This document shows, one piece after another, positions 1-6,102 of a stretch of DNA of 10,847 bases. Position 1 is the stretch's first letter. Each line of letters begins with the position of its first letter. The position numbers and the translations under genes are program-made. The notes beneath the pieces are model-generated. The model ran no database searches. It saw only the letters and a program-made list of their open reading frames with translations, and was not told the DNA's origin. The stretch spans positions 1 to 10,847 of the forward strand of contig CAJQJT010000268.1 of NCBI GenBank assembly GCA_905478725.1, in the 5' to 3' direction. This DNA is from an uncultured Pseudomonadales bacterium (lineage in GTDB: Bacteria; Pseudomonadota; Gammaproteobacteria; Pseudomonadales; Porticoccaceae).

Positions 1-108
1 CTAGCCTTCATTGCTTGATACTCACCATCGACAGTTTCATTCATAGCCTTAACTAGGTGACCTGTTTTGTCATTAGCAATCAGTGAGTCCCAGTAAGAAC
101 CCCAAATT
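1..108 (-). CDS. Possible 5' part of an unidentified gene leaving the left edge
   Basis: On the minus strand a frame stays open from a TAA at about 109-111 to the left edge of the window. The first ATG in it is at 42-44, giving a peptide beginning MNETVDGEYQAMKA. An AAGG lies only 2 nt before that ATG, a poor ribosome-binding spacing. The upstream part of the frame (WGSYWDSLIANDKTGHLVK) also reads like protein but has no ATG, GTG or TTG start in frame. I do not recognise a family. If real, the gene would be divergent from fldB and share its upstream region. It could equally be a chance open frame, because 36 codons is too short to judge. Confidence 0.25.
67..99 (+). promoter_or_regulatory. 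Weak candidate promoter for fldB
   Basis: TTGTCA at 67-72 matches the sigma70 -35 consensus at 5 of 6 bases. No good -10 follows at 16-18 nt: CAGTAA at 91-96 is the best at 18 nt and is poor, and TAAGAA at 94-99 is 21 nt away. There is also no Shine-Dalgarno before the fldB ATG, so the leader would be very short. This is a tentative call. Confidence 0.2.
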
Positions 109-117
109 ACTTAATTA

Positions 118-651
118 ATGAGTTCAGCAATCGGCCTATTTTACGGCAGCTCGACCTGCTACACAGAAATGGCCGGAGAGAAAATCTGCGCCCAGATTAA
201 TAGCCAACACAGCGACAGCGTCAGCCTTCACAATATCGCCGATCAACCCCTCAGTTTGATGGCTGACTACGACCTGCTGATTCTCGGCATTCCCACCTGG
301 GATTATGGCGAGCTGCAAGAAGACTGGGAAAGCCATTGGGACGAACTGGAGCATATCGACTTTACCGGCAAACGCGTGGCGGTTTTTGGCCTCGGCGATC
401 AGATCGGCTACCCCGAATGGTTCCAAGATGCACTGGGCTATCTCTGGGCCAAGGTTAAAAACCGTGGTGCGACCATGGTTGGCGAATGGCCAAACAAAGG
501 TTATGAGTTCGACGAGTCCAAGGCCCTGACCGATAACAAAGAGCATTTTGTCGGCCTAGCACTGGACGACGAGAACCAACTGGAGCTCAGCGATGCCTAT
601 ATTAGCCGCTGGTGTGAGCAGATCTGCACTGAGTTCGGCCTCGGGCAATGA
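118..651 (+). CDS. fldB: Flavodoxin 2 (FldB type)
   Basis: This is a long-chain flavodoxin, a soluble one-electron carrier with bound FMN. The 177 residues compare with 173 in E. coli FldB, which it closely resembles from end to end. The FMN phosphate loop is GSSTCYTE at residues 10-17, where the FldB-type SSTCYTE replaces the DTGNTE of FldA. PTWDYGE (59-65, W61) and GLGDQIGYPEWF (91-102, Y98) supply the loops stacking on the isoalloxazine ring. The extra strand of long-chain flavodoxins is present around 118-150 (GEWPNKGYEF, FVGLALD). ATG 118 places the family start correctly, although no Shine-Dalgarno is visible. The stop overlaps the mnmC start by 4 nt (ATGA, 648-651), so the two are probably co-translated. 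The physiological partner of FldB is poorly defined in the family, so the neighbour is informative. Family assignment is firm. Confidence 0.95.
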   Translation: MSSAIGLFYGSSTCYTEMAGEKICAQINSQHSDSVSLHNIADQPLSLMADYDLLILGIPTWDYGELQEDWESHWDELEHIDFTGKRVAVFGLGDQIGYPEWFQDALGYLWAKVKNRGATMVGEWPNKGYEFDESKALTDNKEHFVGLALDDENQLELSDAYISRWCEQICTEFGLGQ

Positions 652-1919
652 GTAAGCAGCAACCCACTGCTACGCCCTGGTTTGAAACCGCAAACCCGAT
701 TCCCCGCAGTCGTAAAACCGTCACTGTTATAGGGGCCGGAATCTCTGGCTGCACTGTGGCCGCGGCTTTAAAAAAACGCGGCTTCGATGTGACTGTTGTC
801 GATCGTCACAACCATGCTGGCGCAGAGGCCTCAGGCAATCCTGAAGGCATTGTCTACCCCAAATTATCACCTCGAGACGACCTGCTACCTCGGGTGAACC
901 TCGCCGCCATTCAATTTGCCAGCGACTATTACCAACCCTTCTGGGACAGTGGACTAGGCCGTCAATGCGGTGTATTGGTAGTCCCGGAAAATGACAAAGC
1001 CCGCAGTGACTTTAAGCTGATTAGCCAGCGCTATGCAGATCAAACAGAAATGGTTGAAACCATTGCCCATGATCACCTGGAAGAGTTAAGCGGCGTGCCG
1101 TTGCAGGCTGAGTCGGCTCTGTATTTCCCGAAATTAGGCTGGTTGCCGCCGCAGCTTGTCTGCGAGCAGCTACTCAAACTTAACGATATACCTCTAATTC
1201 AAGCCGATATCCAAGGTCTCGAATACGCTCAAGATCAAGCTAACTGGCAGCTCCGCGATGCAAAGCAGCTGGTGATCGAAACTGAAACAGTGATTATTGC
1301 CAGTGCCTTTGATTGTAAGCAGTTTAGTCAGACAGCCTATTTACCACTGCGCAAGATTCGCGGCCAGATCACCCAGCTGCCCTGCACTGTCGAGAGCAGC
1401 AAAATGAAAATGGTGATCTGCGGGGAATGCTATATCACTCCCGCTGAAAACAGTTTGCACGGCTGCGGCGCGACCTACAACAAAGACCTATTTACCACCG
1501 AACTGCGGGATATAGACCACCAGACTAATCTGGCGCAAATCGCCGCCACCGATGCCGGACTGGCAGCAGTCCTGGGCCAGCCTTCCAATGAAAGCTTAAC
1601 TGGCCGTGCTAACTTTCGTTGCACCACCTCGGACTATCTGCCGATTGCCGGTCCGGTGCCGAATCGGGCGGCCATGCTTGAGGATTACGCGGCACTGCGA
1701 CGGGACGCAAAAATGCCGATGACCAGTCTCGGAGCCTATCTGCCCAATCTCTATGTCAATTGCGGCATGGGATCCCGGGGACTGAGTTATGCGCCTTTAA
1801 CCGCAGAATTACTCGCGGCTGAAATTGCCAGCGAAACACCTGTACTATCGAAGGAGCTCTGCCAGGCAATGCATCCAGCGCGTTTTTTAATTCGGGATCT
1901 AAAAAGAAATCGTATTTAG
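648..1919 (+). CDS. mnmC: Stand-alone MnmC oxidoreductase domain (FAD-dependent cmnm5U34 tRNA oxidoreductase)
   Basis: The protein matches the C-terminal half of bifunctional MnmC, a DAO-type FAD oxidoreductase. It removes the carboxymethyl group from cmnm5(s2)U34 of tRNAs to give nm5(s2)U, which the N-terminal half then methylates to mnm5(s2)U. Visible are the Rossmann loop GAGISG (29-34), the family motif ASGNPEGIVYPKLS (61-74), GWLPPQLVCEQLL (164-176), FRCTTSDYLPIAGPVP (323-338) and the FAD-contacting NCGMGSRGLSYAPL (371-384). The C-terminal HPARFLIRDLKR (409-420) is also typical. At 423 residues it lacks the roughly 240-residue methyltransferase half of the usual 650-670 residue protein. 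An in-frame TGA at 630-632, 18 nt before ATG 648, rules out an upstream fused domain here. The start overlaps the fldB stop. The tail resembles the interdomain linker (TPWF at 9-12). Family call is firm; whether the methyltransferase is encoded elsewhere cannot be seen. Confidence 0.9.
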   Translation: MSKQQPTATPWFETANPIPRSRKTVTVIGAGISGCTVAAALKKRGFDVTVVDRHNHAGAEASGNPEGIVYPKLSPRDDLLPRVNLAAIQFASDYYQPFWDSGLGRQCGVLVVPENDKARSDFKLISQRYADQTEMVETIAHDHLEELSGVPLQAESALYFPKLGWLPPQLVCEQLLKLNDIPLIQADIQGLEYAQDQANWQLRDAKQLVIETETVIIASAFDCKQFSQTAYLPLRKIRGQITQLPCTVESSKMKMVICGECYITPAENSLHGCGATYNKDLFTTELRDIDHQTNLAQIAATDAGLAAVLGQPSNESLTGRANFRCTTSDYLPIAGPVPNRAAMLEDYAALRRDAKMPMTSLGAYLPNLYVNCGMGSRGLSYAPLTAELLAAEIASETPVLSKELCQAMHPARFLIRDLKRNRI

Positions 1920-2443
1920 AGAGAGTTGCCGCCATGACGGTGGACATAGCTGGCCATAACCGTATCCATCGTCACTATATGGTTGAGCAACCACTGAGGG
2001 AATTTGTCCGCAGCGTAAAGACTGAGGTGATTGATGGTTTCAATGCTGCAATCTCTGCTCCAGCGGCTGTGCTCCTCTTCCATCCATTGTAATACCCGCC
2101 GATGCTCTAGGCGGTGTTCCGCTCGAGCGGGAAATGAATGCTCTTCCATACACTGCTCTTCCAACTCAAAGTGCCTGACAGTGTCCAGTAACAGTGTCTG
2201 CATCAGCTGTTCTATTTCTTCGCTACCGGGCAAACTGCTCTTGATCTCTACTTCATGCTCAATCTCATTGCCAAGCTCAACCCCAAAGTCATCTGCAGTC
2301 TCAGACTCTAAGTCGCTCTCGAGTCGCAGGGCCAAGGCACTGTCGAGCAAACGTTTTAGGGCATTGGTATCTTCGAAAGCTTTGCGGTGCTCTCGATTCA
2401 TAAACTCTAGATCTACTTGGGGAGTACATTCAAAATCAATCAT
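1916..2443 (-). CDS. Hemerythrin-like di-iron protein
   Basis: Bacteriohemerythrins are four-helix-bundle proteins that bind a non-haem di-iron site and reversibly bind O2, serving as O2 or iron sensors, carriers or stores. All seven expected ligands can be placed: H19 (NREHRKAF), H91 and E95 (HxxxE in HFELEEQCME), H110 and H114 (HxxxH in EHRLEH), H155 and D160 (HxxxxD in WLLNHIVTMD). The 15-residue step from E95 to H110 is normal. The protein has 175 residues rather than about 130-140. The excess sits between the first and second helices (about 36-75), an acidic, low-complexity stretch. There is no signal peptide or membrane segment, so it is probably cytoplasmic, and no fused signalling domain. 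ATG 2441-2443 is the only start after the in-frame stop, with no clear Shine-Dalgarno. Its TAA interlocks with the convergent mnmC TAG. Function beyond di-iron binding is unknown. Confidence 0.82.
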   Translation of the reverse strand: MIDFECTPQVDLEFMNREHRKAFEDTNALKRLLDSALALRLESDLESETADDFGVELGNEIEHEVEIKSSLPGSEEIEQLMQTLLLDTVRHFELEEQCMEEHSFPARAEHRLEHRRVLQWMEEEHSRWSRDCSIETINHLSLYAADKFPQWLLNHIVTMDTVMASYVHRHGGNSL

Positions 2444-2521
2444 AAGAAATAGGCCATTGTTTTAGCGATCTACTAGGCTAGCAGTTTTTGACTGTAATCC
2501 TGTTGACAGCAATCAAGGCCG

Positions 2522-2550
2522 TTGGAGATTTTTCGCTTTTACCTTATTAT
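2522..2550 (+). promoter_or_regulatory. Candidate promoter upstream of nfo
   Basis: TATTAT at 2545-2550 matches the -10 consensus at 5 of 6 bases. TTGGAG at 2522-2527, 17 nt upstream, matches only the TTG of the -35. A consensus TTGACA at 2503-2508 has no good -10 at normal spacing, nor does a second TTGACA at 2594-2599. A start near 2557 would give a leader of about 100 nt containing the three direct repeats. The call is tentative. Confidence 0.3.
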
Positions 2551-2558
2551 CCAGAGCT

Positions 2559-2601
2559 TAAATATCGACAGCCTAAATATCGAAGCTTGTATATTGACAG
2601 C
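2559..2601 (+). repeat. Three imperfect direct repeats upstream of nfo
   Basis: Units TAAATATCGACAGC (2559-2572), TAAATATCGAAGC (2574-2586) and TGTATATTGACAGC (2588-2601) follow each other with a 14-15 bp period. The shared core is AnATATyGAcAGC. They lie 58-100 bp before the nfo ATG. They may be operator-like sites or merely a local slippage repeat; the sequence alone does not decide. Confidence 0.5.
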
Positions 2602-2659
2602 TTGAACAACATTAGCCCGACACAACCACACCACACCAAATTTCCGAGAATAAATCCCT

Positions 2660-3508
2660 ATGAAATATATTGGCGCCCACGTCAGTGCCGCTGGCGGCAT
2701 CGAAAATGCTCCGCTGAACGCCCATGCAATCGGCGCCACCGCCTTTGCTTTTTTTACCAAAAATCAGCGTCAGTGGCAGGCCAAGCCCCTTACCCAAGAG
2801 AGCATTGAGAAGTTTAGAGAGAACTGTGAACTCCACGGTTTTTCACCGGAGCAGATTCTACCCCACGATAGTTACCTGATTAATCTTGGTCACCCTGAGA
2901 CTGAGGGCCTAGAAAAATCCCGTGAAGCCTTTGTCGATGAGCTGCGCCGTTGTGAACAGCTGGGACTCAAGTATCTCAACTTTCATCCCGGCAGCCATCT
3001 GCGCAAGATCTCGGAAGACCAGTGCATTGCCAAGATTTGCGAGTCCATTAATCAGGCTCTAGAGGTCACCTCTGGGGTCACTGCGGTAATCGAGAATACC
3101 GCTGGTCAGGGCAGTAATTTAGGTTTTAGTTTCGAACAGCTGGCAGCCATGATCGACGGGGTCGAAGATAAGAGCCGCGTCGGTATCTGCTACGACACCT
3201 GCCACGCCTTTGCTGCGGGCTACGATATGCGCAGTACCGATGGCTGTGAAAAAGTCTTTGATGATTTTCAGCGCATTGTCGGTTTTGACTATCTTTGCGG
3301 CATGCATCTGAATGATTCGCGCTCGGAGTACGCCAGTCGTGTCGATCGCCACCACAGTCTTGGCCATGGCAATCTGGGGCTTAATGTCTTTCAGTTTATT
3401 ATGCAGGACAAGCGTTTTGACGGCATTCCACTGGTTTTGGAAACCATAGATCCGTCAATCTGGGCAGATGAAATAGAGTTGCTGCGGAGCTTTCAAACCG
3501 CAGCCTAA
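2660..3508 (+). CDS. nfo: Endonuclease IV (class II AP endonuclease)
   Basis: Nfo cleaves the DNA backbone 5' of abasic sites and removes 3'-blocking groups left by oxidative damage, feeding base excision repair. It is a TIM-barrel enzyme with three zinc ions. All nine zinc ligands are at the same numbers as in the E. coli protein: H69, H109, E145, D179, H182, H216, D229, H231 and E261. Signature segments are [12 protein letters not shown] (144-155), [15 protein letters not shown] (175-189) and GMHLNDS (214-220). Length is 282 against 285 in E. coli. ATG 2660 gives the canonical [13 protein letters not shown] start, with only a GAG about 11 nt upstream as ribosome site. It is monocistronic, with 216 bp of upstream sequence, and converges on hemY with 17 bp between stops. 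No LexA site of correct spacing was found. No oddity in the coding sequence; certain identification. Confidence 0.97.
   Translation: MKYIGAHVSAAGGIENAPLNAHAIGATAFAFFTKNQRQWQAKPLTQESIEKFRENCELHGFSPEQILPHDSYLINLGHPETEGLEKSREAFVDELRRCEQLGLKYLNFHPGSHLRKISEDQCIAKICESINQALEVTSGVTAVIENTAGQGSNLGFSFEQLAAMIDGVEDKSRVGICYDTCHAFAAGYDMRSTDGCEKVFDDFQRIVGFDYLCGMHLNDSRSEYASRVDRHHSLGHGNLGLNVFQFIMQDKRFDGIPLVLETIDPSIWADEIELLRSFQTAA
3481..3504 (+). other. Perfect 7-bp inverted repeat at the nfo 3' end
   Basis: GCTGCGG (3481-3487) and CCGCAGC (3498-3504) form a perfect G+C-rich stem around a 10-nt loop, just before the nfo stop codon. No T-run follows on either strand, so it is not a standard intrinsic terminator. 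Its place at a convergent junction leaves open a role in 3'-end protection or Rho-dependent ending. Confidence 0.35.
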
Positions 3509-3525
3509 GTGTTCCAGCGCAGCAG

Positions 3526-4755
3526 CTAGTCGCTTAGCGGCTCCTGTTCTTGCTGCGCTTTAAGTGCAGAGAGCAATCCCTGTTTATAGACCTCGGCGCT
3601 GGCTTTGCTGTCGCCGATCTTTTCCAGCACAGTGGCCAGATAGATCGAACCCTGAACCGAGGGGCGCAACTTAACAGCGGCCGTCAGATAGTCTTTAGCC
3701 TTGCCCCAAAACTGCAGGCGCTGACAGATCTTCCCCAGAGCCAAGAGCAAATCGGCATCTTCACTGTGCTGCACAAACCACTTCTCAGCCACCATCAGCT
3801 GCTTTTCTGGACTGGCTGATTCAAGCTCGCCAAACTGCACAACCAGCAGTGGATGCCACTGTCGATTTAGCGCTTTGGTCAACAGTGCCTGTTGTTTATC
3901 CACTAATTGCACTCTGCCGAGACTGCTACCATAGCTGGCGATAATCGATGGATCTCGCTGCTGTTTCCTCGGGATCAGATACCAAATATCTTCAAGCTGG
4001 GCGCGTTTTTCACCTATTGGACCCTTGCCTCCAACCACCAAACTGTCGAGTAAGTTGCAGTAAACATCCTGCTCTAGGCTAGCCAGATCCTGATCACTGA
4101 TAGCTTGAAAGCGCCTCAGGTCGCGCAACATTTTTTGCAGGGCGGCCCAGCCCTCAGAGAGGTAGTGGGCATCAGCCAAGAGCCTCAGCAGCGCCTTGTC
4201 TCTTGGGTTTTCAGCATAGATTCTTTGCAGAATTTTCAGCGCCTCTTCAGGCTGTTCTTGCAATAGATGGACTTCGGCCAAGGCCTTATCGGCAATAAAA
4301 TGGCTCTTAGGATAGGCTGTTTTTAAGCGTTGTAGAATCTGATTGGCCTGCTCAAACTGTTCATTATCCGCAGATGCTCGGGCGGCAAACAGCAGGTTCA
4401 CCACTGGCATAGACGACTTGTCCGCAGACTGGGACAGTATCTTTACCGCGTCCTGCCAATCGTCACTGGCAAACAGTAACAGTCCAGTAGCAGTTTGATT
4501 CTGATTGCGCGCGCTGCGTCGATTGCGCCACCAGGATCTAAAGCCTCCAGCGCCGATAATCCAGCGTACCATCAACAGCAACCAGAACAACAGTACGGTG
4601 GCTACCACATAGATCAGCAGTCCGGTCCAGGCACTCATTTCAATAGTGAATTCAGCGAAACTTAGCAGTACATAGCCGCTACCAAACTGTAATACCCAGA
4701 CTGCCAGTGCGCCCACAAGTAGTGCCAGCACTAACAATAACAAAAGCTTTCTCAC
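3526..4755 (-). CDS. hemY: HemY, inner-membrane TPR protein of the haem operon
   Basis: This is the gammaproteobacterial HemY of the hemCDXY cluster, not the unrelated Bacillus protoporphyrinogen oxidase of the same name. It has two N-terminal membrane helices (about 3-23 and 43-67) separated by the family segment GSGYVLLSFAEFTIEMS (25-41). A basic stretch (RSWWRNRRSAR, 73-83) follows, then a soluble part of TPR-like helical pairs (about 90-200 and 320-400, for example ALAEVHLLQEQPEEALKIL). Length is 409 residues, E. coli 398. The start is GTG (4753-4755), overlapping the hemX TGA as GTGA, with GAGGG 9 nt upstream. The biochemical role is not settled; a scaffold or regulatory role late in haem synthesis has been proposed. 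It is the last gene of the operon, and no terminator follows. Confidence 0.92.
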   Translation of the reverse strand: MRKLLLLLVLALLVGALAVWVLQFGSGYVLLSFAEFTIEMSAWTGLLIYVVATVLLFWLLLMVRWIIGAGGFRSWWRNRRSARNQNQTATGLLLFASDDWQDAVKILSQSADKSSMPVVNLLFAARASADNEQFEQANQILQRLKTAYPKSHFIADKALAEVHLLQEQPEEALKILQRIYAENPRDKALLRLLADAHYLSEGWAALQKMLRDLRRFQAISDQDLASLEQDVYCNLLDSLVVGGKGPIGEKRAQLEDIWYLIPRKQQRDPSIIASYGSSLGRVQLVDKQQALLTKALNRQWHPLLVVQFGELESASPEKQLMVAEKWFVQHSEDADLLLALGKICQRLQFWGKAKDYLTAAVKLRPSVQGSIYLATVLEKIGDSKASAEVYKQGLLSALKAQQEQEPLSD

Positions 4756-5978
4756 TGTTCTGGGCCCTCATCAGCACTGCTGTTTTGGCGCAGATTCAGG
4801 GCCGTCTGGATCGCACTCTGGGAGCCTGAAATATCTGGCACTGTCTGGCTAACCGACTGATCAGTGAGAGACTGCAATCGGGCAATAGTGGCTTCAGACT
4901 CACTGTTTAACTGAAAATAACGGCGCAATAACATCTCGGCTTTGCTCAGGTTACTGCTGTAGATCGATTGCTCTTCCCGCAGCAGTGCACTCTGGGCTTG
5001 CTCCAGAAGCAGATAGAGATTTTGACGCACCATTGTTTGTTCCGCACCGCTGAGCAGGGGCTCAATGGGCTGCTCTCGCTTTTGCAGCACAATCAGATTG
5101 CCAAACTTTTCAGTGAAGCGCTCAAGGGTTTCAGCTAGGGAGCTTGGGGCCTGTTTTGCGCTTCCTACAGCCTGAGCCGGCTGAGCAGCCAGAAGAGCCT
5201 CAGGATCAGCATGGGATTCAAGAATCGCCAATGTCTCAAGGGCAGAGGAAATTGCCTGTAACTCGAGGTAGATACCCTCGCGGTCGACCTTTTCAGTCAT
5301 TCGCAGAGCGGCAATATCGACCGCCAGGGCATTGCGTACCGCCAGTAACTCGGGGTCATTGAGCTGAACAAAAATATTATCCACCGTTTCTAGAATCGCC
5401 AGGGGGTTGTCGACGCTGCGTTCTACCTGAAGGCGCTGATTAGCCAAACGCACCAGATAGGCTGCCTCTGCCAGAAGCCAATCGCCACGAGTCGCTGAGC
5501 CGAGAATTAATATCTGCTCGGCCTGACGGTTGGTCACTAGACGCAGGGAATAGAGCTGCTTTTGCAGCTGATCAATTTCTCTCGACTGTCCCTGTCCAGC
5601 GTTGCTCATTGCCTGCTGTTGCCTTTCAACTTTGGCGTCTAATGTCGCCAAGCCACGCTGGATCTGATCTTCTAGAATCGTGCGCTGCTGCCACTGCATC
5701 CAACCAAACCAAGCCGATGCCGCCAGCGCAGCAATCAATAACAATAGAAGAATGATTTTAAACCATGGCAGGGATTTTTTAGGGGGGGTATTCACCGGGG
5801 TCTGCTTGCCTGCACCTTTTTCAGACGCTTTGGCGCTCTTTGCCGCTGGCTTGTTTGGGCTAGCTTTTTCTAAACTAGCTTTGTCTAAACTAGCTTTGTC
5901 CGTTACAGAAGGACTGGCCTTCGCCGAGGCGGTCTTGTCGCTGGCCGCAGGTGCAGCGGTTTTTTTCTCAGTCACCAT
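4752..5978 (-). CDS. hemX: HemX, membrane-anchored protein of the haem operon
   Basis: HemX is often annotated as uroporphyrinogen-III C-methyltransferase, but this protein shows no SAM-methyltransferase motifs, as is usual for the family. Order of parts: a Lys/Ala/Ser-rich cytoplasmic tail (1-70) containing DKASLDKASLEKAS (27-40); one membrane helix (about 73-94); a coiled-coil-prone stretch (100-155); and the conserved HemX region including WLLAEAAYLVRLANQRL (167-183). Length is 408 residues, E. coli 393. AGAGGGA (5981-5987) precedes the ATG at 5976-5978 closely; its core GAGG is 4 nt from ATG and 7 nt from the next codon, GTG 5973-5975, so translation may start at the GTG. The gene is 124 nt downstream of hemD and overlaps hemY. 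A structural or regulatory role in tetrapyrrole synthesis is probable; none is proven by the sequence. Confidence 0.92.
   Translation of the reverse strand: MVTEKKTAAPAASDKTASAKASPSVTDKASLDKASLEKASPNKPAAKSAKASEKGAGKQTPVNTPPKKSLPWFKIILLLLLIAALAASAWFGWMQWQQRTILEDQIQRGLATLDAKVERQQQAMSNAGQGQSREIDQLQKQLYSLRLVTNRQAEQILILGSATRGDWLLAEAAYLVRLANQRLQVERSVDNPLAILETVDNIFVQLNDPELLAVRNALAVDIAALRMTEKVDREGIYLELQAISSALETLAILESHADPEALLAAQPAQAVGSAKQAPSSLAETLERFTEKFGNLIVLQKREQPIEPLLSGAEQTMVRQNLYLLLEQAQSALLREEQSIYSSNLSKAEMLLRRYFQLNSESEATIARLQSLTDQSVSQTVPDISGSQSAIQTALNLRQNSSADEGPEQ
5860..5902 (-). repeat. 15-bp tandem repeat inside hemX
   Basis: Near-identical 15-bp units begin at 5860, 5875 and 5890 (plus-strand unit CTAGCTTTGTCTAAA), the third incomplete. 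They encode DKASL, DKASL and EKAS in the cytoplasmic tail. The unit is a multiple of three, so copy-number change would keep the frame. Confidence 0.75.
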
Positions 5979-6102
5979 GTTCCCTCTTTTGTTCTGTGTC
6001 TCTCTAACGCCAATTTAACGCCAATCTAAAACCACTTAAAACGCCGAAAGTATTTATTCATTAATCAAAGAATAGCTCGTCAGCCGCTTTTGGCGCAATA
6101 AT
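5979..6102 (-). other. 124-bp gap between hemD and hemX
   Basis: This is the only real gap in the minus-strand operon. It holds a tandem direct repeat, TAACGCCAAT at 6005-6014 and 6016-6025, and the A+T-rich stretch 6050-6075. I found no convincing -35/-10 pair and no terminator hairpin with a T-run. An internal promoter for hemXY is possible but not demonstrated. Confidence 0.4.

Noticed and set aside
136..546. 136-codon minus-strand frame opposite fldB
   Set aside because: It is a shadow of a full-length, clearly recognisable flavodoxin, with no family resemblance of its own.
2031..2465. 144-codon plus-strand frame opposite the hemerythrin gene
   Set aside because: The translation is a Ser/Cys/Arg-rich low-complexity product, typical of the antisense of an acidic Glu/Leu-rich gene. 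The other strand has the complete set of hemerythrin ligands.
2492..2509. LexA-like site CTGT...ACAG upstream of nfo
   Set aside because: The arms are separated by 10 nt, whereas the gammaproteobacterial SOS box needs 8. The inner part is not A/T-alternating.
4752..5978. Annotating hemX as an active uroporphyrinogen-III methyltransferase
   Set aside because: It is a membrane-anchored coiled-coil protein without SAM-binding motifs. The methyltransferase name is a historical carry-over.
6076..6095. Possible terminator GCC...GGC after hemD
   Set aside because: The stem has only 3 bp and is not followed by a T-run on the minus strand.
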